Notes: generated by a model from the sequence alone, not told the origin. A stretch of 26,833 nucleotides of DNA from UBA668 sp046086305 (GCA_046086305.1 JBJSXI010000118.1:1-26833), one strand, 5' to 3'; shown: positions 16,347 through 24,565, counted from the first letter of the stretch. A program made the numbers and translations.

Positions 16347-17512
16347 CCGACTCGTCCACGATCACCGAGCCGACACCTGCCACCGACCGCGGTGTGCTGA
16401 GCCGGCTGTACCGCGGTGAGACATCGATCGACTTCTTCGGCAGGCGGTGGTGGGGTCTCGGTGCATCGATCGGCCTGCTCGTCCTGACCGTTGTCTCGCT
16501 GAGCTTCTCGGGTCTCAACCTCAGCCTCGACTTCACCGGCGGTGTGGTGTGGGAGGTGCCGAGCGCGACCCTCACCGAGGATCAGGCCCGCCAGATCCTC
16601 AACGACAACGAGGTCGACAGTTCGGCCGCCAAGATCCAGGAGTTCGTCAACCGCGACACCGGTGTCCGCACCGTCAGCATCCAGGTGGGTGACCAGACCG
16701 ACGACACGCGGCGCGCCGTGCAGGACGCGCTCGCCGCGGAGAGCGGGGTCGAGGTCGACGAGGTGAGCACGAGTTCGGTGAGCAGTACGTGGGGGAGCAG
16801 CATCACGGCCAAGGCGATCCGCGCCCTCATCGTGTTCATGGTGCTCGTCGCCCTGTTCATCTCGTGGCGTCTCGAGTGGCAGATGGCCGCCGCCTCGATC
16901 GCGGCGATGATCCACGACGTGGTCGTCAGCGTGGGCATCTACTCGCTGCTCGGCTTCGAGGTCACGCCGGCCACCGTGGTCGCATTCCTCACGATCCTCG
17001 GCTACTCCCTCTACGACACCATCGTCGTGTTCGACAAGGTGAAGGAGAATCAGGTTCGCTTCGCACCGACCAAGGCCTCGTACGCCGACATCATGAACGT
17101 GTCGATGAACCAGGTGCTGATGCGGTCGCTGAACACCACCCTGTCGTCGGTGCTGCCGGTGCTCTCGCTGTTCGTCGTCGGTTCGATCATCCTCGGGGCC
17201 GTGTCGCTGCGCGAATTCGCCCTCGCGCTCCTCGTCGGTCTGCTGATCGGGTCGTACTCGTCGATCTTCATCGCCTCGCCGATCGTGGCCATGGTGCGCG
17301 AGCGCGAGCCCCGCTATCGCCCCTACCGTGGCCGGTGGGCTACGGGCGACGACCTCCGTCGGCTGGTCCTCGGCGGCCTGCCCGGAGGCCGGCGCGACAC
17401 CCAGCGCCCCGTCGAGCAGGCATCGGCGGCAGAGACCCGCGCCGCACTGGTCGACCCCTCGGCCGTGCTCACCCACACCCCGCGGCCGCGTAAGAAGAAG
17501 CGGCGCGCCTAG
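16343..17512 (+). CDS. secF: Protein translocase subunit SecF
   Basis: This 389-residue partner of SecD starts at ATG 16343, 6 nt after GGAGG (16332-16336) and overlapping the secD stop. An in-frame opening runs further upstream inside secD but has no support. Features are an N-terminal cytosolic segment, a first membrane span (about 40-57), the SLDFTGG motif, a P1-type exoplasmic domain (about 65-150), and five further spans with L-G-Y-S-L-Y-D-T-I-V-V-F-D-K-V-K-E-N, the SecF counterpart of the SecD proton-relay motif. The cytosolic tail of about 60 residues ends in a strongly basic R-P-R-K-K-K-R-R-A. Basic tails of this kind are common in SecF and may contact the ribosome or lipid. Confidence 0.96.
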   Translation: MTDSSTITEPTPATDRGVLSRLYRGETSIDFFGRRWWGLGASIGLLVLTVVSLSFSGLNLSLDFTGGVVWEVPSATLTEDQARQILNDNEVDSSAAKIQEFVNRDTGVRTVSIQVGDQTDDTRRAVQDALAAESGVEVDEVSTSSVSSTWGSSITAKAIRALIVFMVLVALFISWRLEWQMAAASIAAMIHDVVVSVGIYSLLGFEVTPATVVAFLTILGYSLYDTIVVFDKVKENQVRFAPTKASYADIMNVSMNQVLMRSLNTTLSSVLPVLSLFVVGSIILGAVSLREFALALLVGLLIGSYSSIFIASPIVAMVREREPRYRPYRGRWATGDDLRRLVLGGLPGGRRDTQRPVEQASAAETRAALVDPSAVLTHTPRPRKKKRRA

Positions 17513-17524
17513 TCCGCCCGCCGG

Positions 17525-17530
17525 TACCCT
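17525..17530 (+). promoter_or_regulatory. Putative -10 element (TACCCT) of apt, leaderless arrangement
   Basis: TACCCT ends 6 nt before the apt ATG at 17537, with no Shine-Dalgarno in between. This is the spacing expected when transcription begins at the A of the start codon. The secF stop lies 12 nt upstream of the hexamer. Confidence 0.45.
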
Positions 17531-17536
17531 TCGACC

Positions 17537-18064
17537 ATGGCAGCCGAGGGCGCATGGCTCACCGATCTGGTGCGTGACATTGCCGATTACCCCGAGCCCG
17601 GGGTCACGTTTCGCGACATCACCCCGCTGCTCGCCGATCCGATCGGGTTCCGACGCTCGATCGACGAGCTGGTGGCCCGCTTCGAGGGTCTCGACGTCGA
17701 CCGGGTGATCGGGATGGAGGCCCGGGGGTTCATCGTCGCCGCCCCCGTCGCCTACCGGCTCGGTGCGGGCTTCATCCCAGTGCGAAAGGCGGGCAAGTTG
17801 CCCTGGGCGGTGGTGCGTGAGGAGTACTCGCTCGAGTACGGCACCGACAAACTCGAGATCCACCGCGACGCGATCTTCCCCGGCGAACGCATTCTTGTCA
17901 TCGACGATGTCCTCGCCACGGGGGGTACGGCCGATGCGACCTGTCGTCTGGTGGAGGTCCTCGGTGGCGAGATCGTGGGGCTCGGCTTCCTCATCGAGAT
18001 CGCCCACCTGTCGGGTCGATCTCGGCTCGGAACGCATCGTGTCGAGAGCCTCGTGAGGTACTGA
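17537..18064 (+). CDS. apt: Adenine phosphoribosyltransferase
   Basis: Apt salvages adenine, converting it with PRPP to AMP and pyrophosphate in the cytosol. The 175-residue protein is of normal length. It shows the DYPEPGVTFRDITPLL segment near the N-terminus (17-32), EARGF (61-65), the adenine-side loop with RKAGKLP (83-89), and the PRPP-binding signature ILVIDDVLATGGT (119-131). Its stop overlaps the rel start by one base (TGATG), so translation of the two is coupled. The apt-rel pairing is conserved in Gram-positive genomes and links purine pools to (p)ppGpp metabolism. A leaderless -10 lies just upstream. Confidence 0.96.
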   Translation: MAAEGAWLTDLVRDIADYPEPGVTFRDITPLLADPIGFRRSIDELVARFEGLDVDRVIGMEARGFIVAAPVAYRLGAGFIPVRKAGKLPWAVVREEYSLEYGTDKLEIHRDAIFPGERILVIDDVLATGGTADATCRLVEVLGGEIVGLGFLIEIAHLSGRSRLGTHRVESLVRY

Positions 18065-20283
18065 TGGCGGCCGTCGATCGCGTGCTCCCGTGGCGTCGCC
18101 ACCACAGCGCGACGTCCGACGATCTCGCCCCGCTGCTCGCCGCCTACCGGCGCCAGCATCCGCGGGCCTCGACGGGCATGATCAACCGGGCCTACGAGAC
18201 GGCGCGCGAGGCACATCGCCACCAGCAGCGCAGCAGCCTCGAGAGCTACATCAACCACCCCCTCGCCGTCGCACGCATCGTGGCCGACCTGGGGCTCGAT
18301 GAGATCTCACTCGCTGCTGCGCTCCTGCACGATGCGGTGGAGGACACCGAGATCACCCTCGCCGATGTCGAGGCCGCGTTCGGGGGAGAGGTGGCCCAGA
18401 TCGTCGACGGGGTCACCAAGCTCGAGCGACTCCAGTTCGACTCGAAGGAAGCCCAGCAGGCGGCGACGATGCGCAAGATGCTCGTGGCGATGGCCCGCGA
18501 TCTTCGGGTGCTGATCATCAAGCTGGCCGACCGTCTGCACAACATGCGCACGATCGCCGCGATCGCTCCCGAGAAGCAGCACCGCATCGCCCACGAGACC
18601 CTCGAGATCTACGCGCCGCTCGCTCATCGACTCGGTATGCAGGAACTCAAGCAGCAGCTCGAAGACCTGTCGTTCGCCTCGCTCTACCCCAAGCGATATG
18701 CCGAACTCGACCACCTCGTGGCGACGCGTACACCCGAGCGCGAGGTGTACATCGCCAAGGCGATCGCCGAGGTCGAGGCCCGCCTCCACGAGTTGAACAT
18801 CGAGGCTGAGGTGACCGGGCGGGGCAAGCACCTGTGGAGCATCTACGAGAAGATGATGCAGAAAGAGCGCGAGTTCGACGAGATCTTCGACCTCGTTGCC
18901 ATCCGGGTGATCGTCGACTCGGTGAAGGACTGCTACGCGGCACTCGGCTGCATCCACGGGCGCTACAAGCCGGTGCTCGGCAGGTTCAAGGACTATGTGG
19001 CGATGCCCAAGTTCAACCTCTACCAGAGCCTGCACACGACGGTGATCGGTCCTGCCGGCAAGGTGGTCGAGGTGCAGATCCGCACCCGAGAGATGCACCA
19101 GCGCGCCGAGTGGGGCGTTGCCGCACACTGGGCCTACAAGGACGGGGCCGGGTCGTCGGGTGACATCGACTGGCTGAATCGGATCATCGATTGGCAGGCC
19201 GAGGTCAGCGACCCACAGGCGTTCATGGAGAACCTGAAGACCGATCTCATCCAGGACGAGCTCTACGTCTTCACGCCGAAGGGCAAGGTGATCTCCCTGC
19301 CGGTCGGGTCGACCACCGTCGACTTCGCCTACGCCGTACACACCGAAGTTGGCCACGCCTGCATCGGCGCGAAGGTGAACGGCCGGCTCGTACCCCTGCA
19401 CCACCGGCTGTCGAGTGGCGACACGTGTGAGATCTTCACGGCCAAGGCCGAGTCGGCCGCGCCGTCGCGCGACTGGTTGCAGTTCGTCGAGTCGCCGCGA
19501 GCCCGTCACAAGATCAAGCAGTGGTTCTCGCGCGAGCGTCGAGACGACATGATCGAGGCAGGTCGCGAGGAGCTCACCAAGGAGCTTCGCCGCGAGGGGC
19601 TGCCGGTGCAGCGGATGTGGTCGAGCGAGGCCCTCTCCGCCGAGATCGATGCTGCCGGCTACGCCGACCTCGACGGATTCCTCGCCGCGATCGGCGAGGG
19701 ACATGTCTCGGCCCGATCCGTCGCCCAGAAGATGGCCCGCCACCTGCACTCGGCCGGTGACGGCGAGCGCCTGTCGACGAGTTTCGTCCCGTCGGGGCGG
19801 CGATCGCGCGGTCGCGACATCGTCGGCGTCCACGTCGAGGGGCTCGACGACGTGATGGTGCGACTCTCGCGCTGCTGCACGCCGGTGCCGGGTGACGAGA
19901 TCATCGGCTTCGTCACCCGTGGTCGGGGTGTCTCGGTGCACCGGGCCGACTGCGCGAACGCGAGTGACCTGATGAACGAGCAGTCGGCGCGACTGATCGA
20001 GGTCGAGTGGGACGGCGAGGCCTCCGGCGCGGTCTTCCGCGCGGCGGTCGAAGTGGTCGCCCTCGATCGGTCACGGCTGCTGCGCGACGTCGCCAACTCG
20101 CTCAGCGAGCAGCATGTGAACATCGTCTCATGCAGCACCCACACGGGATCCGACCGTGTGGCGAAGATGCGCTTCGAGTTCGAACTCGGCGATCCCTCAC
20201 ACCTCGAATCCGTGCTGCGGACGATCCGCCAGATCGACTCGGTCTACGACGCCTACCGCGTCGTGCAGGGCAAGGGCAGTTGA
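18064..20283 (+). CDS. rel: Bifunctional (p)ppGpp synthetase/hydrolase (Rel)
   Basis: Rel makes and degrades the stringent-response alarmone (p)ppGpp. The 739 residues hold an N-terminal HD hydrolase domain with His51, His89-Asp90 (HDAVED) and Asp156 (ADRLHN) as metal/catalytic positions. The synthetase domain follows (about 235-365) with RFKD at 307-310, the RXKD motif of bifunctional Rel enzymes rather than the EXDD of RelA-only synthetases. Then come a TGS domain (about 399-461, LYVFTPKGKVISLP), a helical/zinc-finger region with the conserved R-C-C-T-P-V-P-G-D segment, and a C-terminal ACT domain (about 660-735). Both activities look intact. GTGAGG five bases upstream is a plausible Shine-Dalgarno. 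It ends one base from the convergent CAP gene, leaving no room for an intergenic terminator. Confidence 0.97.
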   Translation: MAAVDRVLPWRRHHSATSDDLAPLLAAYRRQHPRASTGMINRAYETAREAHRHQQRSSLESYINHPLAVARIVADLGLDEISLAAALLHDAVEDTEITLADVEAAFGGEVAQIVDGVTKLERLQFDSKEAQQAATMRKMLVAMARDLRVLIIKLADRLHNMRTIAAIAPEKQHRIAHETLEIYAPLAHRLGMQELKQQLEDLSFASLYPKRYAELDHLVATRTPEREVYIAKAIAEVEARLHELNIEAEVTGRGKHLWSIYEKMMQKEREFDEIFDLVAIRVIVDSVKDCYAALGCIHGRYKPVLGRFKDYVAMPKFNLYQSLHTTVIGPAGKVVEVQIRTREMHQRAEWGVAAHWAYKDGAGSSGDIDWLNRIIDWQAEVSDPQAFMENLKTDLIQDELYVFTPKGKVISLPVGSTTVDFAYAVHTEVGHACIGAKVNGRLVPLHHRLSSGDTCEIFTAKAESAAPSRDWLQFVESPRARHKIKQWFSRERRDDMIEAGREELTKELRREGLPVQRMWSSEALSAEIDAAGYADLDGFLAAIGEGHVSARSVAQKMARHLHSAGDGERLSTSFVPSGRRSRGRDIVGVHVEGLDDVMVRLSRCCTPVPGDEIIGFVTRGRGVSVHRADCANASDLMNEQSARLIEVEWDGEASGAVFRAAVEVVALDRSRLLRDVANSLSEQHVNIVSCSTHTGSDRVAKMRFEFELGDPSHLESVLRTIRQIDSVYDAYRVVQGKGS

Positions 20284-20284
20284 C

Positions 20285-21004
20285 TCAGCACGAGCCCCCG
20301 GTGCCGAAGACCTGCACCCAATAGGGCACCGTTCGACCGCCTTCGGTGGCATCGGCGCGCCCGACGCCGAAGTGGGTGTAGGTCGAATTGAGCAGGTTGG
20401 CCCGGTGGGGTGACGAGTCGAACCACGCGGCCAGGACCGCCACAGCGTCGGGCTGGCCGGAGGCGAGATTCTCACCGGCGAGCTTCCAGCCCGTGTAGCC
20501 ACTCGCCGCGAGGCGTGACGAGAGTGTCGAGCCATCGGGGCCGGTATGGGAGATCTGTCCCCAGTCGCGCAGCACATCGGCATACGACTGGGCATTACTG
20601 GCGAGCGTTCGGCACCACGAGAGGTCGGCAACGCCAGCGTCGCGCCGGGCGGCGTTGATCGCGGCGAGCATGTCGGCACGCCAGCCGGCCGGGGCGCCGG
20701 CGGCCGCGCCCCCCGAACCGCTCGCCGTCGTCGTGGGCGTTCGGGGGAGTGAGGAGGATGGCGTTGCCGTCGATGGCGCCGCCGTGCCGGTCGGCGCGCT
20801 CGTGGTCGATGATGTGGTGCTGGGGAGCGACGAGGTGACCTCGGTGGGACGAGTCGTGGTGTCCACCGACCCCGGCCCAACCTGAGGGTCGGCTCCGCCC
20901 GCACGTTGGACCAGCCCAACGACCGCACCGCCGCCCAGACCGACGAGTGCAGCGGCGAGAAAGACCCCGACGAGCTTCGTCTGGGCGGAACGCAGCGACC
21001 CCAT
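20285..21004 (-). CDS. CAP-domain protein with N-terminal membrane anchor and Thr/Pro stalk
   Basis: The ATG at 21002-21004 was chosen because it opens a basic residue cluster followed by a hydrophobic segment (11-32) and has a promoter just upstream. The in-frame extension reads antisense through hisS. The 239-residue protein has a signal or anchor, a Thr/Ser/Pro-rich stalk (about 48-100), and a CAP (SCP/PR-1-like) domain (about 108-239). Marks of the CAP family are A-x-N-x-x-R (115-120), S-H (152-153), GENLA (177-181), W-x-x-S-P-x-H-R-x-N (194-203) and a C-terminal Y-W-V-Q-V-F-G strand. Cys131 and the terminal Cys239 could pair. The bacterial role of CAP proteins is largely unknown; sterol or lipid binding and peptidase-like activity have been proposed for relatives. 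It is expected outside the membrane. Confidence 0.88.
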   Translation of the reverse strand: MGSLRSAQTKLVGVFLAAALVGLGGGAVVGLVQRAGGADPQVGPGSVDTTTRPTEVTSSLPSTTSSTTSAPTGTAAPSTATPSSSLPRTPTTTASGSGGAAAGAPAGWRADMLAAINAARRDAGVADLSWCRTLASNAQSYADVLRDWGQISHTGPDGSTLSSRLAASGYTGWKLAGENLASGQPDAVAVLAAWFDSSPHRANLLNSTYTHFGVGRADATEGGRTVPYWVQVFGTGGSC

Positions 21005-21014
21005 GCAGGGCGAG

Positions 21015-21043
21015 ACCCTATGCACTCGACCCGGACCCGGCAA
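21015..21043 (-). promoter_or_regulatory. Promoter of the CAP-domain gene (TTGCCG-17-TAGGGT)
   Basis: On the minus strand a -35-like TTGCCG (21038-21043) and a -10-like TAGGGT (21015-21020) are separated by exactly 17 bp. The ATG lies 10 nt after the -10, so the leader would be only a few nucleotides. It is the best two-part promoter seen in the window and faces away from hisS. Confidence 0.55.
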
Positions 21044-21071
21044 CAACCGGGGCCGCTGTGGGCCCCTCCGA

Positions 21072-21077
21072 TAGCCT
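21072..21077 (+). promoter_or_regulatory. Putative -10 element (TAGCCT) of hisS
   Basis: TAGCCT ends 8 nt before the hisS GTG at 21086, with no Shine-Dalgarno between. The 81-nt divergent gap is too short for a T-box or other structured tRNA-sensing leader, and none is seen. Confidence 0.45.
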
Positions 21078-21085
21078 TGGGTGAC

Positions 21086-22360
21086 GTGCCCGAGTTCACC
21101 ACCAGCCCCGGGATGCGCGACATCCTGCCACCCGAGTCGGCCCGGTGGCGCAGGTTCGTCGAGGTGTTCGCCGGTGTGGTCGAACGGGCCGGCTACGGGC
21201 AGGTGATCAACCCACTGCTCGAGGATCTCGGCGTCTTCCAGCGCATCGGCGAGGCCACCGACGTGGTGAGCAAGGAGATGTACGACTTCGTCGACAAGGG
21301 CGGCCGGCATGTGGCCCTGCGGCCTGAGTTGACGGCCAGTGTGTGCCGCGCCTTTGCCGAACACCACCCGGTGGTGCCGTGGAAGGTGTGGTACTCGGGG
21401 TCGATGTTCCGCTACGAGAAGCCCCAGCGCGGTCGCTTCCGTCAGTTCGATCAGGTCGGTGTCGAGGTGCTCGGTGCCGACGACCCGTACCTCGACGTGG
21501 AGATCATCGCCCTTGGCTGGGAATTCTTCCGTGCCCTCGGTCTCGCCGAGGTGGAGATCGTCGTCAACTCGCTCGGTGAGCCCGACGATCGGGCTCGCTA
21601 CGTCGAGGCGTTGGCAGCCCACTTCAACGCACATCTCGATGCGTTGTCACCCGAGAGCCGCCAGACCCTGGCGCGTAATCCACTCCGTGTGCTCGACAGC
21701 AAGCGTCCCGGCGACGCCGCGCTGATCGCCGCGGCGCCGTCGATCGTCGACTTCTGGTCGGCCCCCGCTGCGGCACACTTCGCCGCCGTCGAGGACGGGC
21801 TCCGGTCGATCGGGATCCCGTTCGTGACCGACCACCATCTCGTGCGCGGCCTCGACTACTACCGACGCACGACGTTCGAGTTCAAGGGCCGCACCCTCGA
21901 GTCGGCACAGAATGCCCTCGGTGGTGGAGGGCGCTACGACGGGCTCGTCGAGTCGCTCGGCGGGCCGGCAACAGCCGGGGTCGGCTTCGCCATCGGGCTC
22001 GACCGCACCCTGCTCGCCTGCGACGACGAGGGTGTATTCAGCACCGATGCCGGTGTCGTCGACGTCTTCGTGGTCGACACCACCGGCGGTCGCGAGGCGC
22101 TCGTGCTCACTGCGGCCCTGCGTGAGGCCGGCTTCCGTGCCGACCGCGCCTACGAGGCCCGCAGTATGAAGAGCCAGATGAAGGTCGCCGACCGCAGCGG
22201 TGCACGGGTCGCGCTGATCATCGGCGACGACGAACTCGCCGCCGGAACTGTCACCGTGCGCCACATGCGTGGGCACACCGTCGGCGCCGACACCGGCCGC
22301 GATCAACAACAGATCGATCGCACGAATCTCCTCTCACACCTCAGGGACGTCATCACATGA
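21086..22360 (+). CDS. hisS: Histidyl-tRNA synthetase
   Basis: HisRS charges tRNA-His and is a class II synthetase. From the GTG at 21086 the protein has 424 residues, and its N-terminus (PEFTTSPGMRDILPPES) matches the family start. The in-frame opening upstream to 20906 runs into the divergent CAP gene and lacks homology. Motif 2 is FRYEKPQRGRFRQFDQVGVE (108-127). The histidine-binding block is VRGLDYYRRTTFEF (from 253), followed by GGGGRYDGL (from about 279) and motif 3 G-x-G-F-A-I-G-L-D-R. The C-terminal anticodon-binding domain (about 325-424) has K-S-Q-M-K-V-A-D-R-S-G-A. It overlaps aspS by 4 nt (ATGA). Confidence 0.97.
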   Translation: MPEFTTSPGMRDILPPESARWRRFVEVFAGVVERAGYGQVINPLLEDLGVFQRIGEATDVVSKEMYDFVDKGGRHVALRPELTASVCRAFAEHHPVVPWKVWYSGSMFRYEKPQRGRFRQFDQVGVEVLGADDPYLDVEIIALGWEFFRALGLAEVEIVVNSLGEPDDRARYVEALAAHFNAHLDALSPESRQTLARNPLRVLDSKRPGDAALIAAAPSIVDFWSAPAAAHFAAVEDGLRSIGIPFVTDHHLVRGLDYYRRTTFEFKGRTLESAQNALGGGGRYDGLVESLGGPATAGVGFAIGLDRTLLACDDEGVFSTDAGVVDVFVVDTTGGREALVLTAALREAGFRADRAYEARSMKSQMKVADRSGARVALIIGDDELAAGTVTVRHMRGHTVGADTGRDQQQIDRTNLLSHLRDVIT

Positions 22361-24099
22361 GCGCCACATCCATGCGGACACACCGGTGCGGCGACCTGCG
22401 CGCCGAGCACATCGGTCAGCAGGTCACCCTCGCGGGATGGGTCGCCACCCGACGCGAGCACGGCGAGCGCCTCGCCTTCGTCGACCTGCGTGACCACAGT
22501 GGCGTCACCCAGTGCGTCGTCGACAACTCGGTCGATGTCCGCCCCGAGTACGTCATCTCGGTCACCGGCGTTGTTCGTGCCCGTCCCAGTGAGAACGTCA
22601 ACGACCGGCTGCCCACCGGGGGGATCGAGATCCAAGACTGCACGGTCGAGGTGCTCAATGCGGCCGAGGCGCCACCGTTCCCGATCGGTGAACGCGCCGA
22701 TCAGGTCGCCGAGAACACCCGACTCCAGTATCGCTACCTCGATATCCGTCGCGAGCGCATGCAGCGCAACCTTCGCCTGCGCGCCGCGGTGAACAGTGCG
22801 ATCCGCTCGGCGATGGAGGCCCAGGGATTCGTCGAGGTCGAGACCCCGATGCTGGTGCCGAGCACCCCCGAGGGGGCGCGCGAGTTCATCGTGCCGAGCC
22901 GCCAGCAGCCCGGATCGTTCTACGCCCTGCCCCAGAGTCCGCAGCTGTTCAAGCAGCTCCTGATGGTGGCGGGGATCGACCGCTACTACCAGCTCGCCCG
23001 CTGTCTGCGCGACGAAGACCTGCGTGCCGATCGGCAGTACGAGTTCATGCAGCTCGATGCCGAGATGAGCTTCGTCGACCAGCGCGATGTCCACTCCGCG
23101 ATCGGCGCGGCAGTGGTGGCCGCGGCGCGTGCCGCAGGTCAGGACCCCGGCGAGATCGAGACGATGACCTGGCACGAGGCGATGAACCGGTTCGGGGTCG
23201 ACAAGCCCGATCTGCGCTTCGGCATGGAGTTGACCGAGCTCACCGACCTGTTCCCGTCGACCGAGTTCAAGGCATTCGCCGGCGCGCCATGTATCAAGGG
23301 CATCAACGCCTCGGGGATGGCCGACGAGTACGGGCGGAACAAACTCGACGGGCTCACCGAACGGGCACGCAAGCTCGGCGCCAAGGGACTCGTCTGGCTG
23401 AAGGTCGGCGCCGACGGGGCGCTCGAGTCGCCTGTCGCCAAGTTCCTCGGTCCGCAGGAGCAGGCCGGACTCGCCGAGCGCCTGGCTGCCCGCCCCGGCG
23501 ACCTCCTGCTCGTCGTCGCCGATTCGTGGACCACGACCTGTGAGGTCCTCGGTCAGCTGCGCAACGACCTCGGACGCCCTCCGGTACACGAGGGTCCGTA
23601 CCGGTACCTGTGGGTGGTCGACTTCCCGTTGTTCGTGGGTGTCGATGAGGCCAGCGGTCGACCGCGGCCCGGACACCATCCCTTCACCCAGCCGCACCCT
23701 GACGACGTGCACCTGCTCGAGAGCGAGCCGCTGCGTGTGCGCAGTCAGGCCTACGACCTCGTGCTCAACGGTTGGGAGCTCGGGTCGGGCAGCATCCGGA
23801 TCCATCAGCCCGAACTGCAGTCGCGCATCTTCCGGCTCCTCGGCATCGACGACGACGAGGCGCAGCGCAAGTTCGGCTTCTTCCTCAATCCATTCCGTTA
23901 CGGAGCGCCGCCGCACGGTGGGTTCGCGTTCGGCATCGACCGACTCGTGGCGATCCTCGCGGGCGAGGAGAACATCCGCGAGGTCATCGCCTTCCCGAAG
24001 ACCCAATCGGGTCTCGACCCGATGACCAATGCGCCCACACCTGTCGCCGCTCGTCAGCTCGACGAGCTCGGGATCCGCGTCCTACCGCCGAAGAACTGA
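22357..24099 (+). CDS. aspS: Aspartyl-tRNA synthetase, bacterial type
   Basis: AspRS charges tRNA-Asp, and in organisms lacking AsnRS also tRNA-Asn; which applies here cannot be judged. The 580-residue length fits the bacterial form with an N-terminal OB-fold anticodon domain (about 1-115), class II core, and a GAD insertion (about 295-420). Recognisable blocks are RYLDIRRERMQRNLRLR, ETPMLVPSTPEGAREF, PQSPQLFKQLLMVAGIDRYY, CLRDEDLRADRQYEFMQLD (motif 2) and the C-terminal G-F-A-F-G-I-D-R-L-V (motif 3). In motif 2 the usual R-Q-P-E-F-T-Q is R-Q-Y-E-F-M-Q. The hisS-aspS pair is typical of Gram-positive and actinobacterial genomes. The Nudix ATG follows 3 nt after the stop. Confidence 0.97.
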   Translation: MSATSMRTHRCGDLRAEHIGQQVTLAGWVATRREHGERLAFVDLRDHSGVTQCVVDNSVDVRPEYVISVTGVVRARPSENVNDRLPTGGIEIQDCTVEVLNAAEAPPFPIGERADQVAENTRLQYRYLDIRRERMQRNLRLRAAVNSAIRSAMEAQGFVEVETPMLVPSTPEGAREFIVPSRQQPGSFYALPQSPQLFKQLLMVAGIDRYYQLARCLRDEDLRADRQYEFMQLDAEMSFVDQRDVHSAIGAAVVAAARAAGQDPGEIETMTWHEAMNRFGVDKPDLRFGMELTELTDLFPSTEFKAFAGAPCIKGINASGMADEYGRNKLDGLTERARKLGAKGLVWLKVGADGALESPVAKFLGPQEQAGLAERLAARPGDLLLVVADSWTTTCEVLGQLRNDLGRPPVHEGPYRYLWVVDFPLFVGVDEASGRPRPGHHPFTQPHPDDVHLLESEPLRVRSQAYDLVLNGWELGSGSIRIHQPELQSRIFRLLGIDDDEAQRKFGFFLNPFRYGAPPHGGFAFGIDRLVAILAGEENIREVIAFPKTQSGLDPMTNAPTPVAARQLDELGIRVLPPKN

Positions 24100-24102
24100 C
24101 CG

Positions 24103-24549
24103 ATGTCCGGACCGCACTTCCGCGTCGGTGTCGTCGTCGTGGTGCGTCGCCCGGGTCAGGTGCTCGCCTTCGAACGGTGCGACAGCCCGGGCAGTTGGCA
24201 ACTGCCACAGGGCGGGGTCGACCTCGACGAGTCGCTCGTCGATGCGGCGTGGCGCGAACTCGGTGAGGAGACGGGACTCGGCCCCACCGAGGTCGAGCTC
24301 GTGGCCCAGTTCCCCGAATGGCTGGCCTACGAGTGGCCCGAGGAGATCCGCCGGGTGAAGGGGGGCGAGTGCCACCGCATCGGCCAGGTCCAGCGGTGGT
24401 TCCTCTTCGACGCCCGCGCCCCCGAGATCGAGCCGCAGCCCGACGGACGCGAATTCTGCGCCTGGCGCTGGGTCGAGCCTGCCTGGCTCGTCGACCACGT
24501 CCCGGCTTGGCGCCGGGCGCCGTACCGACGCGTGCTCAGCGGTCCCTGA
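24103..24549 (+). CDS. Nudix hydrolase, RppH-like
   Basis: This 148-residue protein has a perfect Nudix box G-x5-E-x7-R-E-U-x-E-E-x-G-U at 37-59 (GGVDLDESLVDAAWRELGEE and on), preceded by SWQLPQGG, the wording seen in RppH and dinucleoside polyphosphate hydrolases. It is expected to be cytosolic and Mg-dependent and to cleave a nucleoside-diphosphate-linked bond. RppH-type removal of pyrophosphate from mRNA 5' ends is possible but not proven by the motif. It starts 3 nt after aspS and is probably co-transcribed. Adjacency to aspS recalls Nudix hydrolases that clear diadenosine polyphosphates made by aminoacyl-tRNA synthetases; that link is inference. Length is ordinary and no other domain is present. 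Confidence 0.88.
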   Translation: MSGPHFRVGVVVVVRRPGQVLAFERCDSPGSWQLPQGGVDLDESLVDAAWRELGEETGLGPTEVELVAQFPEWLAYEWPEEIRRVKGGECHRIGQVQRWFLFDARAPEIEPQPDGREFCAWRWVEPAWLVDHVPAWRRAPYRRVLSGP

Positions 24550-24559
24550 GCGCTCGGGC

Positions 24560-24565
24560 TACGGT
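24560..24565 (+). promoter_or_regulatory. Putative -10 element (TACGGT) of rarA, leaderless arrangement
   Basis: TACGGT ends 7 nt before the GTG at 24573 and no Shine-Dalgarno intervenes. It sits in the short gap after the Nudix stop codon. Confidence 0.4.

Noticed and set aside
15923..18037. 704-codon minus-strand open frame over secD, secF and apt
   Set aside because: Antisense to three conserved genes; composition is typical of a shadow frame.
20906..21085. Upstream extension of HisRS
   Set aside because: It overlaps the divergent CAP gene and its promoter; family homology begins at the GTG at 21086.
21005..21085. T-box or attenuator leader before hisS
   Set aside because: Only 81 nt with a -10-like hexamer 8 nt from the start; no stem I, T-box sequence or leader peptide rich in His codons.
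22303..24006. 567-codon minus-strand open frame over aspS
   Set aside because: Antisense to aspS with no recognisable domain.
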